Shown: positions 10,926 through 23,271 of the stretch, piece by piece
Numbering within the stretch: the stretch's first letter is position 1
Layout of the letters: each line of letters begins with the position of its first letter
DNA from: Pezizomycotina sp. ARF18
Lineage: Eukaryota > Ascomycota
Direction: 5' to 3'
DNA: 64,000 bases
Assembly (NCBI GenBank): GCA_002224055.1
Contig: AZLU01000130.1
Coordinates: 39,156 to 103,155 of the forward strand
Notes under the pieces: generated by a model
Told to the model about the DNA's origin: nothing
The model's input: only the letters and a program-made list of their open reading frames with translations
Databases searched by the model: none
Program-made: the position numbers and the translations under genes

Positions 10926-12470
10926 TGTAAGTAATAGAGACCTTTTTTTTTAAAAAAAAAACTTTTTCCTAGTATAATTTATTCGCGGTGCGTGAGGCAT
11001 GTACTCGATCCTAGAACCATAGCGAATTGTCAACGGGAAATCTAGAAGATGACATCGTATTTAATACTACGGTACTACTACGATAAATTAAGACAGACGT
11101 ATTCTACATCGACCAGAAAGTGGGGACTTTCGGGGACACTCTGTACAGAGCTGGGTTTACTTTGCGGAGTAGAGTGAGCTAAATATTGGATGGGGATCTA
11201 TGGGCCGTTATTCTGCATCGAGCTTCTGGCTACTCTTGAACCGTGTCCTCCGTTGGGAAAGTCCAATATAGACAACTTTTTATCATGCTTTAAAATCGAC
11301 GTTCTTTACCAGGTTTTGCTTTTATAAAGCCTTACATAGACATAAAACGTCAAAATTAAAGAAGCGCCAAATCTACGGTAAAAATGAGCAGTACATTTCA
11401 CGCCGATGCGCGTTACTCCCTACAATAACCACGATAAAATACATTGAATGACCATGATGTTCCTTCCGGTACCAGCGCTTCAATTAAATTCCGTTACCTT
11501 GCCGGGACAACTAACACGTATCATGGTATTAGCTAAAAGGTTTTTAACACAAAAACTCATTATAAATATTATTATATAATATTATATATGTGGCGCTTCG
11601 CGACTTTTGCGAAATCGATTCGCCCGCAACAAAGCCCTACTATCCTTAATTAATTTAGATTGCCTATATTGTGCTAGCTATTGGGCATGCCAAAGAGGCA
11701 TAACAAATCTATAGGCATCGAGGTGATACTAGTATAGCTAAGGAACAAGGAATTTAGCTAGAGATATTAAGTTCTTAGCTAAAGATATTAAGAGATTACG
11801 ACGATAAGCTCTACGAGCCGTCGAGGCAGATTATATATATTATATTAAGATTATAGTATCGTTAGTTTTTATATATATATATCGTATATTTCCTTGGTTA
11901 GAATAGTTAGTTCTATAATTAAATTATAAGTTCGATCCTATCCTATATTATTAGATATTATACCATACATCTGCGCCAGCATGTTGGTCCAGAGGCCGTT
12001 TGAGTAATGCACATGATGGCGGTTAGCTTGATTACGGTTTCGACTCTCTGGACGTACGATGCGATGAGAAGTGACTGCGCTAAGCTATATTAACTATTAG
12101 TGAGAATGAATTGAAGCGTTGGTTCATAAGTTAGGTAATTGAGTGAGATAAAGATCCCTCCGGCGGACTTATTAGGTTCGGTTACCATGAAAGGGTGCTG
12201 CTAATACCTCCACGTAACAAAGAGCACCGTTTTCGAAGCCATAACGCTCTGTTAAATCTTGTAACCTCATTAGTAAGAAGGAGATAAGTCCAGAGCTCGA
12301 ATTTCTTATCCACTCTGAATACACGCTTGGGTCCCTCGATGCCTTTCCATCGCCACCATTCACAAAATTCCTAGTCGCGACAACTTCTCTTCAAATACCT
12401 ACAAAATTCTTAACAACAACCCACGAGAACTCCCCACCGCCGAAGAAAGAACTTCACTTACAGACGCGAC
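10926..12470. other. AT-rich intergenic region, probably mutated repeat relic
   Basis: About 11530-11960 is very rich in TA steps (tatatat runs) with few open frames, as expected of an old repeat hit by repeat-induced point mutation. The family is not recognisable and no terminal repeats were found. The flanks (10930-11530 and 11960-12470) hold no convincing gene; 12172-12363 minus is an unsupported ORF. Confidence 0.45.
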
Positions 12471-12477
12471 TAAAAAA

Positions 12478-12856
12478 ATGTGCTTCATCGCCATATTCAA
12501 CACCAAGGTATGTATCACGAATGCTGTTCATTCGATCCGGTACTAGTCTTTCTGCTAATCGAAAGTAATCGCAAAATCTAGTGCAGGCACTGGGACATCT
12601 TTCTCTCTAAAAAGCTGAACAGCAAAGCGTGCAGCTGCTTCTCCGGGAAGTCGTCAAGACGATCAACCAAGATACACTGTGTTTTTACTGCATAGAAGGG
12701 CCCGGTCGCGGTACCATGCCGCACTTCACAAAGCAAAAGCACTTCGTAGACATTGACGGTAGCCAGTTGACGGCGCATGATCTGACAGCGTATTGTCAGA
12801 ATAATCATGAAAGGGCGGATGATATCGTTAGGCGGTCCTCGTCGTTGACCTTTTAA
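12478..12856 (+). CDS. small cysteine-rich protein, copy 2 of 3
   Basis: Exon 1 is MCFIAIFNTK. The intron is 12508-12581, with a textbook donor (GTATGT), branch site (TGCTAATC) and acceptor (TCTAG). Exon 2 begins CRHWDIFLSKKLNSKACSC, aligned with CGHWSIFW...CTC of copy 1. After a frame change near 12650 the protein goes on with DTLCFYCIEGPGRG and ends with QLTAHDLTAYCQNN... to a stop at 12856, matching ELTIEELNAFAK of copy 1. The intron position and phase are the same as in copy 1, so the copies arose by duplication. Function unknown. Confidence 0.55.
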
Positions 12857-13690
12857 TCCCGTCTCGAACTCCGTTTTAGCATTCTAGTCAACCTCAAAAA
12901 AACACGAGTTATATTTAGAAAGAAACGCAAAGGATTAATCGTCGGAGCGAAAGTAACTCGCCGTTGTCGGATCATTGAGCGATTTCAAGGACCTTAGGGC
13001 TCTTTTTAACATTAGCTTATTTTTTTAGTGCTACCTAGTCACCTCGTGCGGAATTTACAAGACTAGACCTAAAAGCTCCTCCAATAAAACACTAAACACT
13101 TGAACCCATTACGATCATATTTGATTGATAATTATAATTGATAACTATAAGTAACTGAAACGTCCCGAAGTCCTCTGGTTTAAATATGAAATTCGTGATT
13201 TAATACCGGAAATGTAAGCAGAAGTGCGTTTACGAGAGCTCAACAGCATAACTAGGGGGACGGAATCTGCCTTCGAATACCCAGATAAGCTAGATATACT
13301 CACGGGAAATCGATACTTTCACAGCCCTTCAACAGATTGTTCTCTGCATGTTTTTTTTTTTTTATCACTGCCTTTAATCTTTACCCACGGCACTCAGCAG
13401 AGCTTCTGAATCCGATAAGGCATTTGCCTGGAAGTACTCAGGATGTTGATATAATGATACCAGTGCTAATATTTCAACACATTCCTTTTTATCAGGAATC
13501 AAATAGATGTTCTGATCTTGCCTCAAGCTCAGAGCGTTATGATCCCGCTTCCATAAAGTTGGTTTAGAGGTACGGACTCGGAAACCGTGCAACCCGTCCT
13601 TCTCGCAAAAATCATGACGGTTCTAGTACGTACCGCGAGCCTGCGAGCTTATTAGTTAGGATAAAGATAAGTCCCGGAGACTCCACGCCG
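12857..13690. other. intergenic spacer between copies 2 and 3
   Basis: Short overlapping ORFs on both strands (13224-13592) without recognisable content; nothing else was seen. Confidence 0.35.
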
Positions 13691-13698
13691 TTATAGAC

Positions 13699-13705
13699 TA
13701 TAAAT
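13699..13705 (+). promoter_or_regulatory. TATA-like box of cysteine-rich copy 3
   Basis: TATAAAT lies 167 bases before the ATG, almost the same distance as in copy 1. A CA/CT-rich leader similar to that of copy 1 follows. Confidence 0.35.
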
Positions 13706-13865
13706 CTACACCTCAGTCGCCCTCCATGCTCTATCGTTCACAGCACACCCATCCACAACAATCTCTTCATACTAGCTCATCAAGGAAACCACCCAACTTA
13801 TCCACCACCTACCATACTTTCTGAATCCGTCGACAAACTTTATTCCAAATAAGAAAAAGAGTAAT

Positions 13866-13994
13866 ATGTGTTACTCAGCCTACTTTACGTCAAGGTAAAA
13901 AAAATAAACATCCGTCAACTCGTAAACTGATCTTCGCTCATCAACACGATAAACATATTTTTATTTTTTTTTATTTTTATTTTTATTTTTATTT

Positions 13995-14026
<32 letters not shown>

Positions 14027-14488
14027 TTTATTTTATTTTATTTTTTTTTATTTTTCATTTTTATTTTATTTTTTATTTTTTTTTGCTAGCAGGTATACTC
14101 CATCCTATTTGTTTCCTTCAGTGCGGTCCTAGGATATTCATACCTGTAACTGGAGCGGCAGAGGTCCACGTTCCTCGTGCGTCAGAAAAAAAAGTAGAAA
14201 GGACAGAGGAGATCTACGACAAGGATGTGTCCTTTGTGGGAGTGCTTATGCCGACGATGGCGGCTTCGGCAAGTACCGCGGGCGAGCACCGCCATGGGAT
14301 ATTACTACTTCGCCCTCGACGAAGACCCGAGCAAGCTCTCCAAAAGGGGAGCTGACGGCGTATATTAGGGAATATGACGATATAATGGAGAGCCTTCTCT
14401 CGGAGCTTAGATCAGCCGAGCTTTCATCTACACCTATGGGGTTTCTCCTCTTCAAAAGGAGCCAAAAAAAAAAAAAAAAAGCAGTTAA
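13866..14488 (+). CDS. small cysteine-rich protein, copy 3 of 3, with repeat-expanded intron
   Basis: Exon 1 is MCYSAYFTS plus a split codon. The intron, 13895-14121, is about three times longer than in the sister genes because it contains the ATTTT microsatellite. Exon 2 starts CGPRIFIPVTGAAEVHV. After a frame change near 14215 it reads GCVLCGSAYADDGGFGKYRG and then GELTAYIREYDDIMESLLS, which matches the C-terminal helix of the other copies. The tail runs through a stretch of A (14463-14480, poly-Lys) to a TAA at 14486-14488. The first cysteine of the Cys-x-Cys pair in copies 1 and 2 is not seen. Function unknown. Confidence 0.5.
13955..14085 (+). repeat. ATTTT/TTTTA microsatellite inside an intron
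   Basis: About 130 bases of T4-5A units occupy most of the intron of cysteine-rich copy 3. There are no other bases of note except the splice ends. Confidence 0.85.
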
Positions 14489-15012
14489 GTAATGTTCACC
14501 TCCGTATGGTCTTTGCCCTTAAATCCTGCACTGGGCGGCCACCACTCGAAGGTTTTACCTCTCTAGAGTCCAGTATAGGATCTAGGTGGCTACACGTGTA
14601 GTAAGAGTCTATAATCTCGAGGTGAAATTTGCCTATGCTGCGTACTTATTATAATTTACCTCCGACGTGATATGGGCAGTTTAATATATTAAGGCTATAG
14701 ACTCCAAGCCTAAAATGGCAGGACTTTAAAATATAGTAATCCACTGGAATGGTATACTACATTGAGAGTACCTATCGTCCGGCGGATATTAAGCCTTTCC
14801 GCTTTTACCTTATGGCGTTTTCTCGTACCCAAATACTTTTGCCCAGATCACCTTCAAAATTTCTATAGCATAAGCATGGTAGTAAATCTCTCCTCGTTGC
14901 TATATCATTCGTATATTCACCGGGTCTTTTATACATACGTTTCTCTCTTGTTACTTTTAAGGATCGGTCCAGTTTAAGCTGCTCTGCGAGTCTCGGACGA
15001 TTAACCCCTCGC
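14489..15012. other. intergenic
   Basis: No gene was recognised. A plus ORF at 14762-14977 is hydrophobic only because of T-richness. Confidence 0.35.
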
Positions 15013-15013
15013 C

Positions 15014-15190
15014 GTGATTATTATTTATTTATTTATTTTGTTTTATTTTTTTATTTTATTTTATTTATTTTATTTTATTTTATTTTATTTTATTTATTTT
15101 ATTTTATTTTATTTTATTTTATTTTATTTTATTTTATTTTATTTATTTTATTTTATTTTATTTTATTTTTATTTTATTTTATTTTTTTGT
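15014..15190 (+). repeat. ATTTT microsatellite
   Basis: About 175 bases of near-perfect TTTTA units, a second expansion of the same motif found in the intron at 13955-14085. Confidence 0.9.
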
Positions 15191-15916
15191 GTGGTTTTTC
15201 TCTAAAGAGGTCCAGAATAAAAAAATATTTAGCTTTTCGCTATCTCCATCCCACAACCTTTACTCATTCCTCAATATCACCATCAACCATCCCTCAACAT
15301 ACAAACAAGACTACGGCTCCTACGGCTCTTATATTCCAAAGTGTTAAATAACGATTTTATGACCTACAGAAGTAAGTGTCTGTTTCCTACCTGATAAACA
15401 CGCTACCGGCAGCTCCGCGAGTTCTTAGATCTTTCATTTCTCTGGTCCTGAGCTTCTTCTTCTATCCTAATAATATTTATTTCTCCCTTTCCATTTAATC
15501 TTCGCCCTTTTTTCAGTTACTAACTCCTTTAATAACTCCGATCAAACGAGAAGGAACGGAGGAAAGAATTAAGAAGGGGAGATCAAGCGTAAGTTGATAC
15601 GGTTTTCAGAGGCAATGTATTCATGAAAGAGGTGAAAACCGGGTAGCTGCTGCCGCTTCCGTTCCAAGAACCTCATTCTTTCAGCCTCACCGTATCAAAA
15701 CATATCCGCAGAAAAAATTAAGCGCGTTTTCTCGCTCCTCGTCAAAAGTATCAATATCCATTCGTCTTCTTGCCTACGTCCATCACCATGATCCTCTCAT
15801 CCATCACAGTTTCTCTCACGGTCGTCGCGTCCAATCTCGACGACCGGCTACCACACCTCAAAGCACCTCCACTCGACTCCGATGCTAACACTTCTCCTAG
15901 TTCCAGCATACCTACC
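15191..15916. promoter_or_regulatory. upstream region, probable promoter of the acidic-protein gene
   Basis: C/T-rich leader-like sequence at 15240-15330 and again before 15917. An ATG at 15788 opens a frame that runs into the next gene and could be an alternative start. No defined element was found. Confidence 0.3.
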
Positions 15917-18900
15917 ATGGCAAAACACAAAGATCTACCGGACGCCGGCCCTCCCCGCCGCTCGAAGCGCCACTCCACGAGCGTCTACGCCACCTCGACC
16001 GTCGAAGCCCAAATCGCGACTCCATCCCTCTAGCCGAAAACGCGGTCGGTACAGTCTTCCACCGAATATCGACCGAAAAACTACCAGTATGCCTCTCCCA
16101 AGAGGAAGGAGAACTTGAAGGTCTGCGAGTCCATGGATCCGGACTTCTTCACGGACGAAGGGTACGACGTCGACGATCCGACGGGTGTGGCGGGGGAGTG
16201 TATCGTTCTTAAGATGATGGTGCCAGAGTTGGTTCTTTATCCGGGGGTGGAGGAGAAGAAGGGGAGGAGGAGGTCGAGGATGGTAAAGAGGATGTGATTA
16301 CTGCGGAAGAGGCAGAAGAAGATAGTGGTCGTGCAGAGGTTATGGAGTAGACGGTGAGTTGCTTCTAATCAACTTCGTAGAGGGGATGGGGTTTTTGACT
16401 GGTGTGAGATTCCTCTGGTAGATTCATCCTTGGCCAAATCTACGCTTTCAGACTTAGCATCCGGAAGCTTCACGGACCAGGATCTCATGGACTCTCAGCC
16501 CCTCGGTTCCGGATATCACAGTGGAGGAGACATAGATGAAGGTTCGTTTCCTCCCCCCCGTCCCAACTCAGGCGGTTGTTCATCGTGACGTTTTGAGTTT
16601 CCATTTTTGGTGATGTTTCTTGGCGAAAATAAACGCGTCACTCACTAACAAAAGAAATTTACAGATGCCGCCGTAGACGACAACCTCGATAATCCACCAG
16701 AGGCGACGTCGCCGTTTACTTCATTCGCCGCAGAGCCCGAAGACGATGCCATCAAGGATGTCACCCAACCAACTTCTCCAGAATCCGCTCAGGTCACTGA
16801 AGTTAATGGAGCGCCCGTCGAACTTTCCGGTTCAGCTACGTTTATATCGCAGGACGTGGAAACCGTTACTGAATCAAGGTCCGGATCCCCAGTCGTAGTT
16901 CCACAGCCGGAGCTTGGAGATGAGGGTGCTGCCCTAATGACGTCGCCTGGAAGTATATCCCCGGTCGCCAGCGAGACCACTGGAGTTGGAAACTCGCTCG
17001 TGGAACTCCAAGTCCCGCAGGCCTGCGATGATGCGGAAGCTGGGTCTCCACGGTCGAAGCCCGGAGATGGGGGCGATGTCCCGATAGTGGCATCCGAACG
17101 TGAACGTCTTTCTCCGATCGCTAATGAGACCGCTGATGTTAAGGAGCCGCTCGTCGAACTTACCGCTCCGCAGCTCTCCGGAGTTGAAGTTGAAACGGCA
17201 ACTAATCTGGGAACCCAATCTCTAGTTCCAGTTCCGCAACCGAAGCCTGCAGGCGATATCGAGTCTGCTTCTCCATTGACAACTCGTAGCTCGTCCGCCA
17301 AGAAAAGTCCGGACGAACTTCCGTCTCCACTGGTGCCGTCATATGTTGAACTAGCTCCCGAATCTCCAGCTGTACCCCACAGCCAGGTCCTGAGGATTTG
17401 GCCGATATCGACATCGTAGAGTCCGACTCTCCTCGCCTAATTCCTTATCTTACTCATTCCGGCGACGAAGAGCTCATCGAAGACCCTCACCCGGCAGATG
17501 TTGAAACGGCGGATGGAATGTATTCTGGAGGTCTAAGCTACTAAGTCCGAAGGCGAGGCTCGTGTTCTTCAGGCCCCAGTCACTGAAACTACTAAGGTTG
17601 ATGAACCACCCGTCGAATCCTCAACCCCGTTTATTCCGCAGGCGCAACATCCGGAGGTCGAAACTGGCTCGCCGGCTCCTGTCCCACCGAATATTCCTAG
17701 CACATTGAACCGTCAGGAACCGTCAATGACGCACCCGCAACTTCATCTACGGAAATCTACGCCGAAGGAGTAAGCCCCAGGTTCCACTCGCGCCAACTTC
17801 CGGATGGAGTATGAGTGGCAACCAGCTTGTGGCTAGCTCAAACAAAGTTGGTAAAGATGAACACGCGGAAGATGGTGATATGACCGTCTTTGACGACCTG
17901 TACGCGAGGAAACTATACAAACGGAGGAGTGGCGGAGCCCATGCGGAGAAGGCCGATGCGGATATGAGCTCTGAACGTGTGGAGGAAGAAAAGAAGAAGA
18001 AGCGCGCGTTGAATTCGAGTTTTTCTCCTGATAGAAGGTCTACGAAGCGCGTCTTGAGTGATGAGGTTGTACAGAACACTACGGCCTTGGAGGTTCCCGA
18101 GGTGATGGTGGCGTTATACGTGAAGATGGCGGTAAAGCGCCGGAGCAGGTTCCAGTTTTCGAGGAGCAGGGCTGCTATTGATTTCGACGCGGGATCGGGG
18201 GAGAACGGTAATGCTCGGAGAATGAACAGAACGGTGTCCTGACCGAATTTAAGTACTTGTTGGAATCACAGCGCAAGACGAACGATGCTACTGTTCCAGG
18301 ATCGCATACGGTAAATGAAAGCGTAAAGCGTAAGGTAAAATACTCCCCTCATCTTCGATGCCTTTTCTTTGCGTAGAGCGGGACCTCCCCATACCTTCCT
18401 TTCGAGCAATGGAGGCTGACTATTTTGTAAAAGGTTAAATTCGATGAACTTCGGGGCTTTGGCTGCCCAGCGCAATACTACCACGTCTGGGAAGAAGGCG
18501 GTCGAGGTTCAAGCACCTGCTGATCTTGAAGGGGACTACATTCCGTTCGACGACGATCTCGACAAGGGCACGGAAGAAGTGAAGGCGGCTCGCGCTACGG
18601 AGAAACAGAAGCAGCAGCCACAGCAGGAGCAAAAAGCGGTCGTTGATACTGGTAAGTTTGAAGTTGTCTTAAGGCTTTCTCATGCTCAGGGCTTTATTAA
18701 TACTAAGTAGATTTCTAGAATGAACTGGCGGCGACTACGAGCCAAGAACACACGCTGCAGGAACCCTGTGCATCTCCACCCGATGTCGTCCTCGATAAAG
18801 CGGCGGGATTGGCGCAGCCAATGCACGCGAAGCAAATTTTGCGTCTGCCATCAATCGGGCTAATGGTTTGGGCTCGGAGACTCGTCAAACCGCCGATGGC

Positions 18901-19597
18901 GACCTCGCCTCCGAAACCCAGTCTTTGAAAGAACGATATCAAGCGGGCCATACGCGCGGAGAATAGTATGATCGAATATATCAATGGCTTGAAGATCAAC
19001 AACGTTCCCGAAGCCCAGGAGGGTAAACACTCAACGCCGGATGTTCCTTTGAGAACGGAGATGAAGGAGAAAAGGACACGAGCTCATGACAATTTTTAGC
19101 GAGGGGGAAGCCACGATGTCAATCTCAACCGACAGCGACGATGATCTCGATGACCTCCAGCCACAGCCACACGTCGCTCTCGACGAGGAAATGGAAGATG
19201 CTTCCGGCGAACTCGTAACCGAATACCCCATCACCACCAAATCTACCACCACTCCAACCGACGAAGAAGTCCAAACCCGCGACTCCGAAACCATAAAATC
19301 TGTCATCGCAACATCGATCCGCGAATGCTTCGCCGGCATTCCCCGACGCGAACGCGAAATCACCAAGCGGATCGCGAGTAAGCCGCGGAAGTCGCGCGAC
19401 AGTGGCACAGGAAGCGTAACGTGGATATTGATGGTGAGGCGGAGACGAGGAGCGGGTGGATTACTGAGGCTGTTAGGGGAGGTGGAGGATGGTTTACGCT
19501 GAGGTGGCGAAGAAGGCGGCGAAGGCGGGGCAGTGTGGTGGGCGAGCAGGGGGTTGACTTGGATGCGGATGCGGAGGGGAAGGCGGAGGAGGTTTAG
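15917..19597 (+). CDS. long acidic low-complexity protein, unknown function
   Basis: The start is the ATG in accATGG at 15917 (MAKHKDLPDAGPPRRSKRHS); its basic N-terminus could be a nuclear localisation signal. Introns with good signals are 16354-16421, 16542-16664 (acceptor ttacag) and 18652-18718 (donor GTAAGT). Between 16665 and 17760 lie imperfect repeats of about 70-80 residues built on SP-, ET-, VE- and PQP-rich phrases (SPVASETTGVGNSLVEL, SPIANETADVKEPLVEL). A Gln-rich stretch is at 18600-18640, and an acidic stretch (STDSDDDLDDLQPQP) followed by a basic segment lies near 19120-19420. At least five frame changes are needed (near 16030, 17385, 17540, 18900, 19390). It looks like a largely disordered nuclear protein; no domain is recognised. 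Confidence 0.5.
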
Positions 19598-20449
19598 GAA
19601 GATGGAGAGTTTTGGGGGAGTCTTTTTCGGCTTGAGACTGTAGGAGAATTGATATTATCAAGACGAAAGGGAATCGAGGATTGATATTTTAATATTCTAC
19701 GAAGACGGAAAAGCATGAAAAAAAAAAATAAAAAAATCTCAGCCATCACGAGCATAAAAGACCGAACGAAAACAGGAAAACTGGATTGCTTAAATAATGA
19801 CGAAGGGAACGGATTACGACTAAATGGTATTTTCGTAAACTATTTCTCACAACTTTCTTTTAATATGCATGGGTTGCATCTTCTTTTCTACTTTTTTTTT
19901 TTTCTTTCTCCCCTCTCTCTCTCTTCAGCTTACTTTTCACTCGTAACCTGAATGTATTTTTATTCTTCTCTACGAAAAGGTTTCTATGGGGCGGTTGGTT
20001 CTTTCTCTCGCTTTTCAGATGTATATTTCTGCTTCTTGATCCCCCTTGTGGGTTTGTACTCGTATATTAGTTATTCTCTCCCTCTCTTTGTACCAGTTAG
20101 TACTCGAAGTTGTCTCTATGGCGAAAAACGTACAGTATCTGCTTTTTTTTTGCCTCATTTCGTTTCTCATAACTCTTTCTTATTTGGGTTTGGTCTTATA
20201 TCAAAATGTCCATCAGGGCGAACTTGGGAACAATATGGAATGTAGCACCGGTCAAAATTTCTCCGGTGGCTCATTCAGAATGTTATTTCTCTGCATTCCG
20301 GTATCTAGGTTGCTACATGGTCTGCCTCTACGTTCATCGGCGTGAAACATTGCGTCTAGCACCAACATACTACCATACATAAGAAGCATCCTCCGTCGCC
20401 ACCCTTTCATTTTTTTATTTTTTTTTTTGCTTTTCCTTTTCAATATAAC
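19598..20449. other. intergenic, T-rich
   Basis: 3' flank of the acidic-protein gene. Overlapping hydrophobic ORFs at 19715-20345 come from T-richness and have no start context or splice sites. Confidence 0.4.
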
Positions 20450-21272
20450 TTAGTCATACCGACCGGCTCGGCCCATTAGGCTGATCCCGGTGCGCGGCCT
20501 TCCCGAAGTCAGCGTGACACTTCGAGCACTGCAGCTTATACGGCGCCTGCTGGTCGCTGTTGCGCTCCCCCAAAAACGATCTTGAAGCCGTTGCTGTCGA
20601 GGATGCGTGGAGTCATTTTTTTTTTGTGGGTTCCCCATTCCACTTAAACTACAGTTACTGTTTTTCACCACAACTGCCGGAATAATGTTGTCTCCCCGGT
20701 TTCGCTACGCTGTCTCTTGTTCCGAGGCACACCACGTCAACCCTCTCGCAGTACCGGAAAGTTTGATCGTCCATATGACCGCAACAGCAAGATTTTTAAC
20801 AATCCTGGCGCCTGATTTAGACCTGAAAACTAGCGCATCACACCAATATTCCTGCTGAAGTGTACCAAATTCAAGACACATTGCTTCCTGAGATGCGGGG
20901 CAAATCTTCACGCCCATTCCCTACCACTTCACTAGCGTCCCGCGCGCAATCGTACACGAAGTAAGTACGGTTGCTCCGAATTTCTCCCTCTTGTGGAAGC
21001 GTGCTACCCACCACGCGCCTGCAGGCCCCTTCCAAGCTACTACTTCTGCTTCGGAACCTTTGGGGTTCGGGGCCGTATTTCCTCCAATACATGCCTCCTA
21101 CAAGCCTGTCTGAGGCCGGCACCCCCCAATTTCCCTCTATGAAGGAACAATGTATCGCTAGGGACCTTTCATGCCAGCCACGAAATGGAAGCGGGGAGGA
21201 AAACGACGAAAGACCAGTGATCCAGTGATTAGATGATGAAAATAGAATAAAAACAAAATGAAATAAGAACAC
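20450..21272 (-). CDS. unrecognised, possibly secreted small protein
   Basis: The ATG at 21272 begins a hydrophobic stretch (MFLFHFVFILF). Further on come RSNRTYFVYDCARDASEVVG (about 20990) and KICPASQEAMCLEFGTLQQE (about 20880) in different frames. The last part, about 20640-20450, reads GFKIVFGGAQQ and then LQCSKCHADFGKAAHRDQ. Cysteines are well spread, and the C-terminus looks like that of small secreted fungal proteins, but no family could be named. Several frame changes or introns are needed. An alternative is a decayed gene with a misread start. Confidence 0.3.
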
Positions 21273-21604
21273 TACAAGCCGACGATACTACTGAGCTAGC
21301 AATCTACACAAGCGAAACAAGGAAAGAGCCCGCAAACACAAGAGAGAAAATCAAAATAAACTCTTCTAAGGGTATTAATTCTCATTAATCCCCTTCCTCC
21401 TGGCCACGGCTGAACATACAAAACATCATTGATGCGTGATACCGATAACCCAGGTCGAGGAACACCCTTTAAGCCACGCCGCTACCGTTCAAGCTCGGAT
21501 ATCCGAGCTCCTCGAGCTTCCCCGTACGTGACGTCAGCACGCTATCCATCTTGCACTTTGTTTGTATTGAGGGTCTTTCTTCAAAGGATTTTATTGAAGG
21601 TGTA

Positions 21605-22398
21605 ATGCCAAGTCTGCGTTCTGCGTCCTGTATGTATAGGGAAAGATGTAGATACTCTCGCGGTAGGCGCGTCTTCCTCATTGACCTTCGACATACCGAT
21701 ACGAAGGGCTTCCCGACCGACACGAACTCCTCCCGACTGACACTAACCCCTCTCCGTTTCAAACAGGAATTCAAACGAACTTTACTGCCTTATTTTCCAC
21801 TACTGAAAGGTAAAAATTTGTTATACTCCTGCACCTTATGATACCTTAATCCGCAGAAAAGGAAACAATGCTAATGAGAACCTCGTATCTAGATCACGAT
21901 ATAGTAAGCTCTAACGTCTAAGTAGCCGTGAAAACTTACGTACCTCTTTTTTTGCTTTTCAAAGCAAATTACAAAGCTGATAAGGCTGTTCCTGGATTTA
22001 ACAGAAGAGGATCATGCAGTACATCATCCACTGGAACGACCGCTCCAATGCTTGTATCGGCGGTACGTAGTAAAAACTTTCTCTTTGATGAAATAGAAAA
22101 TATATTTTCCTCACCAAATTTAAAATAGAGCTGAAACTAAAAAACCTTCAAGGGATACTACGTGACGGCATACCGGCGGTTTCCGTATCTAATGGTGAGT
22201 GTTCTACGATCCTGCTCCGAAATCCCTAACCGCTTACTCTTTTTCAACAACTTCTTGCTGGTAGAGGCAGATCGAATCCTCCAAAGAGCCCTTCACGCGC
22301 CTCAAGAACACAGCACCACCACGCTAGCAACCCCAATACGCCTTCAAAGCCCTCGCATCCGTGACCTACTCCTCACAGCACGAACTCTAGCCCGCTGA
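21605..22398 (+). CDS. four-intron gene of unknown function
   Basis: Splice signals define this gene better than its product. Introns are 21810-21856, 21904-21964 (donor GTAAGC), 22063-22128 (donor GTACGT) and 22195-22264 (donor GTGAGT). Exons read in phase across the first two: ...FKRTLLPYFPLLK, then EKETMLMRTSYLDHDI, then QITKLIRLFLDLTEEDHAV. The third junction needs a one-base adjustment to join NLQGILRDGIPAVSVSN. The last exon reads ADRILQRALHAPQEHST and stops at 22398; another frame of the same exon (SVTYSSQHEL, then PAELPPPP) also looks coded up to about 22490. The start at 21605 is the first in-frame ATG after a TTG-led ORF. No family recognised. Confidence 0.45.
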
Positions 22399-22499
22399 GC
22401 TCCCTCCCCCTCCGTGAATACTACGAGACCGGCTACGCCAACTCCTCTAGCCGCCGAGGAGTATCATCCTTACAGAGGAAGATAACGGTAGCTCATTGA

Positions 22500-23270
22500 A
22501 ATCATTCCGTTCAACACCGGGTGATGATGGTATGGCGCGTCCGGTCGAGGGACTGCGCTTTAAAAAAGGGTATTTCGATTGATGGGGATGGGAATTGATG
22601 ACGACGCGTTGATACCACGATGAATGCAGATGGTGTCAACGTCAAACCTTCGAGAAGAGGGCAAATTAGAGATCACGAACAATGAACATAGTTAAGAGGA
22701 GAAACGAAGAGGAAACAAAGCTTGAGAACAGGCTGGAAGCTGTAGCAAGCCATTTCTACATATAAGACTGCTCGCACGCTCTCACTCTTTCTATAGTACC
22801 CGATCGTTATCCCTTAGCCCAGGAAACTTGAAGACCAGCAAGCACACACAGAAGCGAATGGAATCTACAATATTCTCCAAACTTTCTTAAATTTCCGCTT
22901 TGCGGTGAGATCTGATAACTGATTTTAGGAAGCATCTCGAAGGATATCCATTGGAACTAGCGCGACCGTTCCCGTTTACTCTTTCACTACCCTATGGCCG
23001 CAGATTGTCGTCACGAGTACGAAGGTCGAGGAGGGTTCGAGAAATACTTAAGTTAATAAGTAATAGATTTTCTCGAAAAAATGACAGTAAAAAAAAAAAA
23101 AAGGAAATTAAGTTTCTCCCGCCAGTTACTGCCAGGAACCTTAAAAGCTCCAAACACGAAATAAATCACAATTCCAAAAGGGGCCAAACGAAACAACAAA
23201 CAACAACCACCTCGGGGACCATCAACTATCGCCAACCCTCATCGTGCACCATCAAACCACCAACCAGCAA
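22500..23270. other. intergenic, 5' region of next gene
   Basis: A TTG-initiated frame begins at 22951 and is open into the next gene, so part of 22951-23270 may be an upstream exon. There is a run of A at 23089-23102. Nothing else was recognised. Confidence 0.3.
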
Positions 23271-23271
23271 C

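Noticed and set aside
15014-15205. Hydrophobic ORF (Phe/Leu/Tyr repeats)
   Set aside because: It is a translation of the ATTTT microsatellite; no start context and no relatives expected.
16789-17301. Minus-strand ORF of 170 codons
   Set aside because: Mirror of the repetitive acidic coding region on the plus strand, which joins in phase with introns on both sides.
19715-20345. Overlapping hydrophobic plus ORFs
   Set aside because: Explained by T-rich 3' flanking sequence; no splice or start signals.
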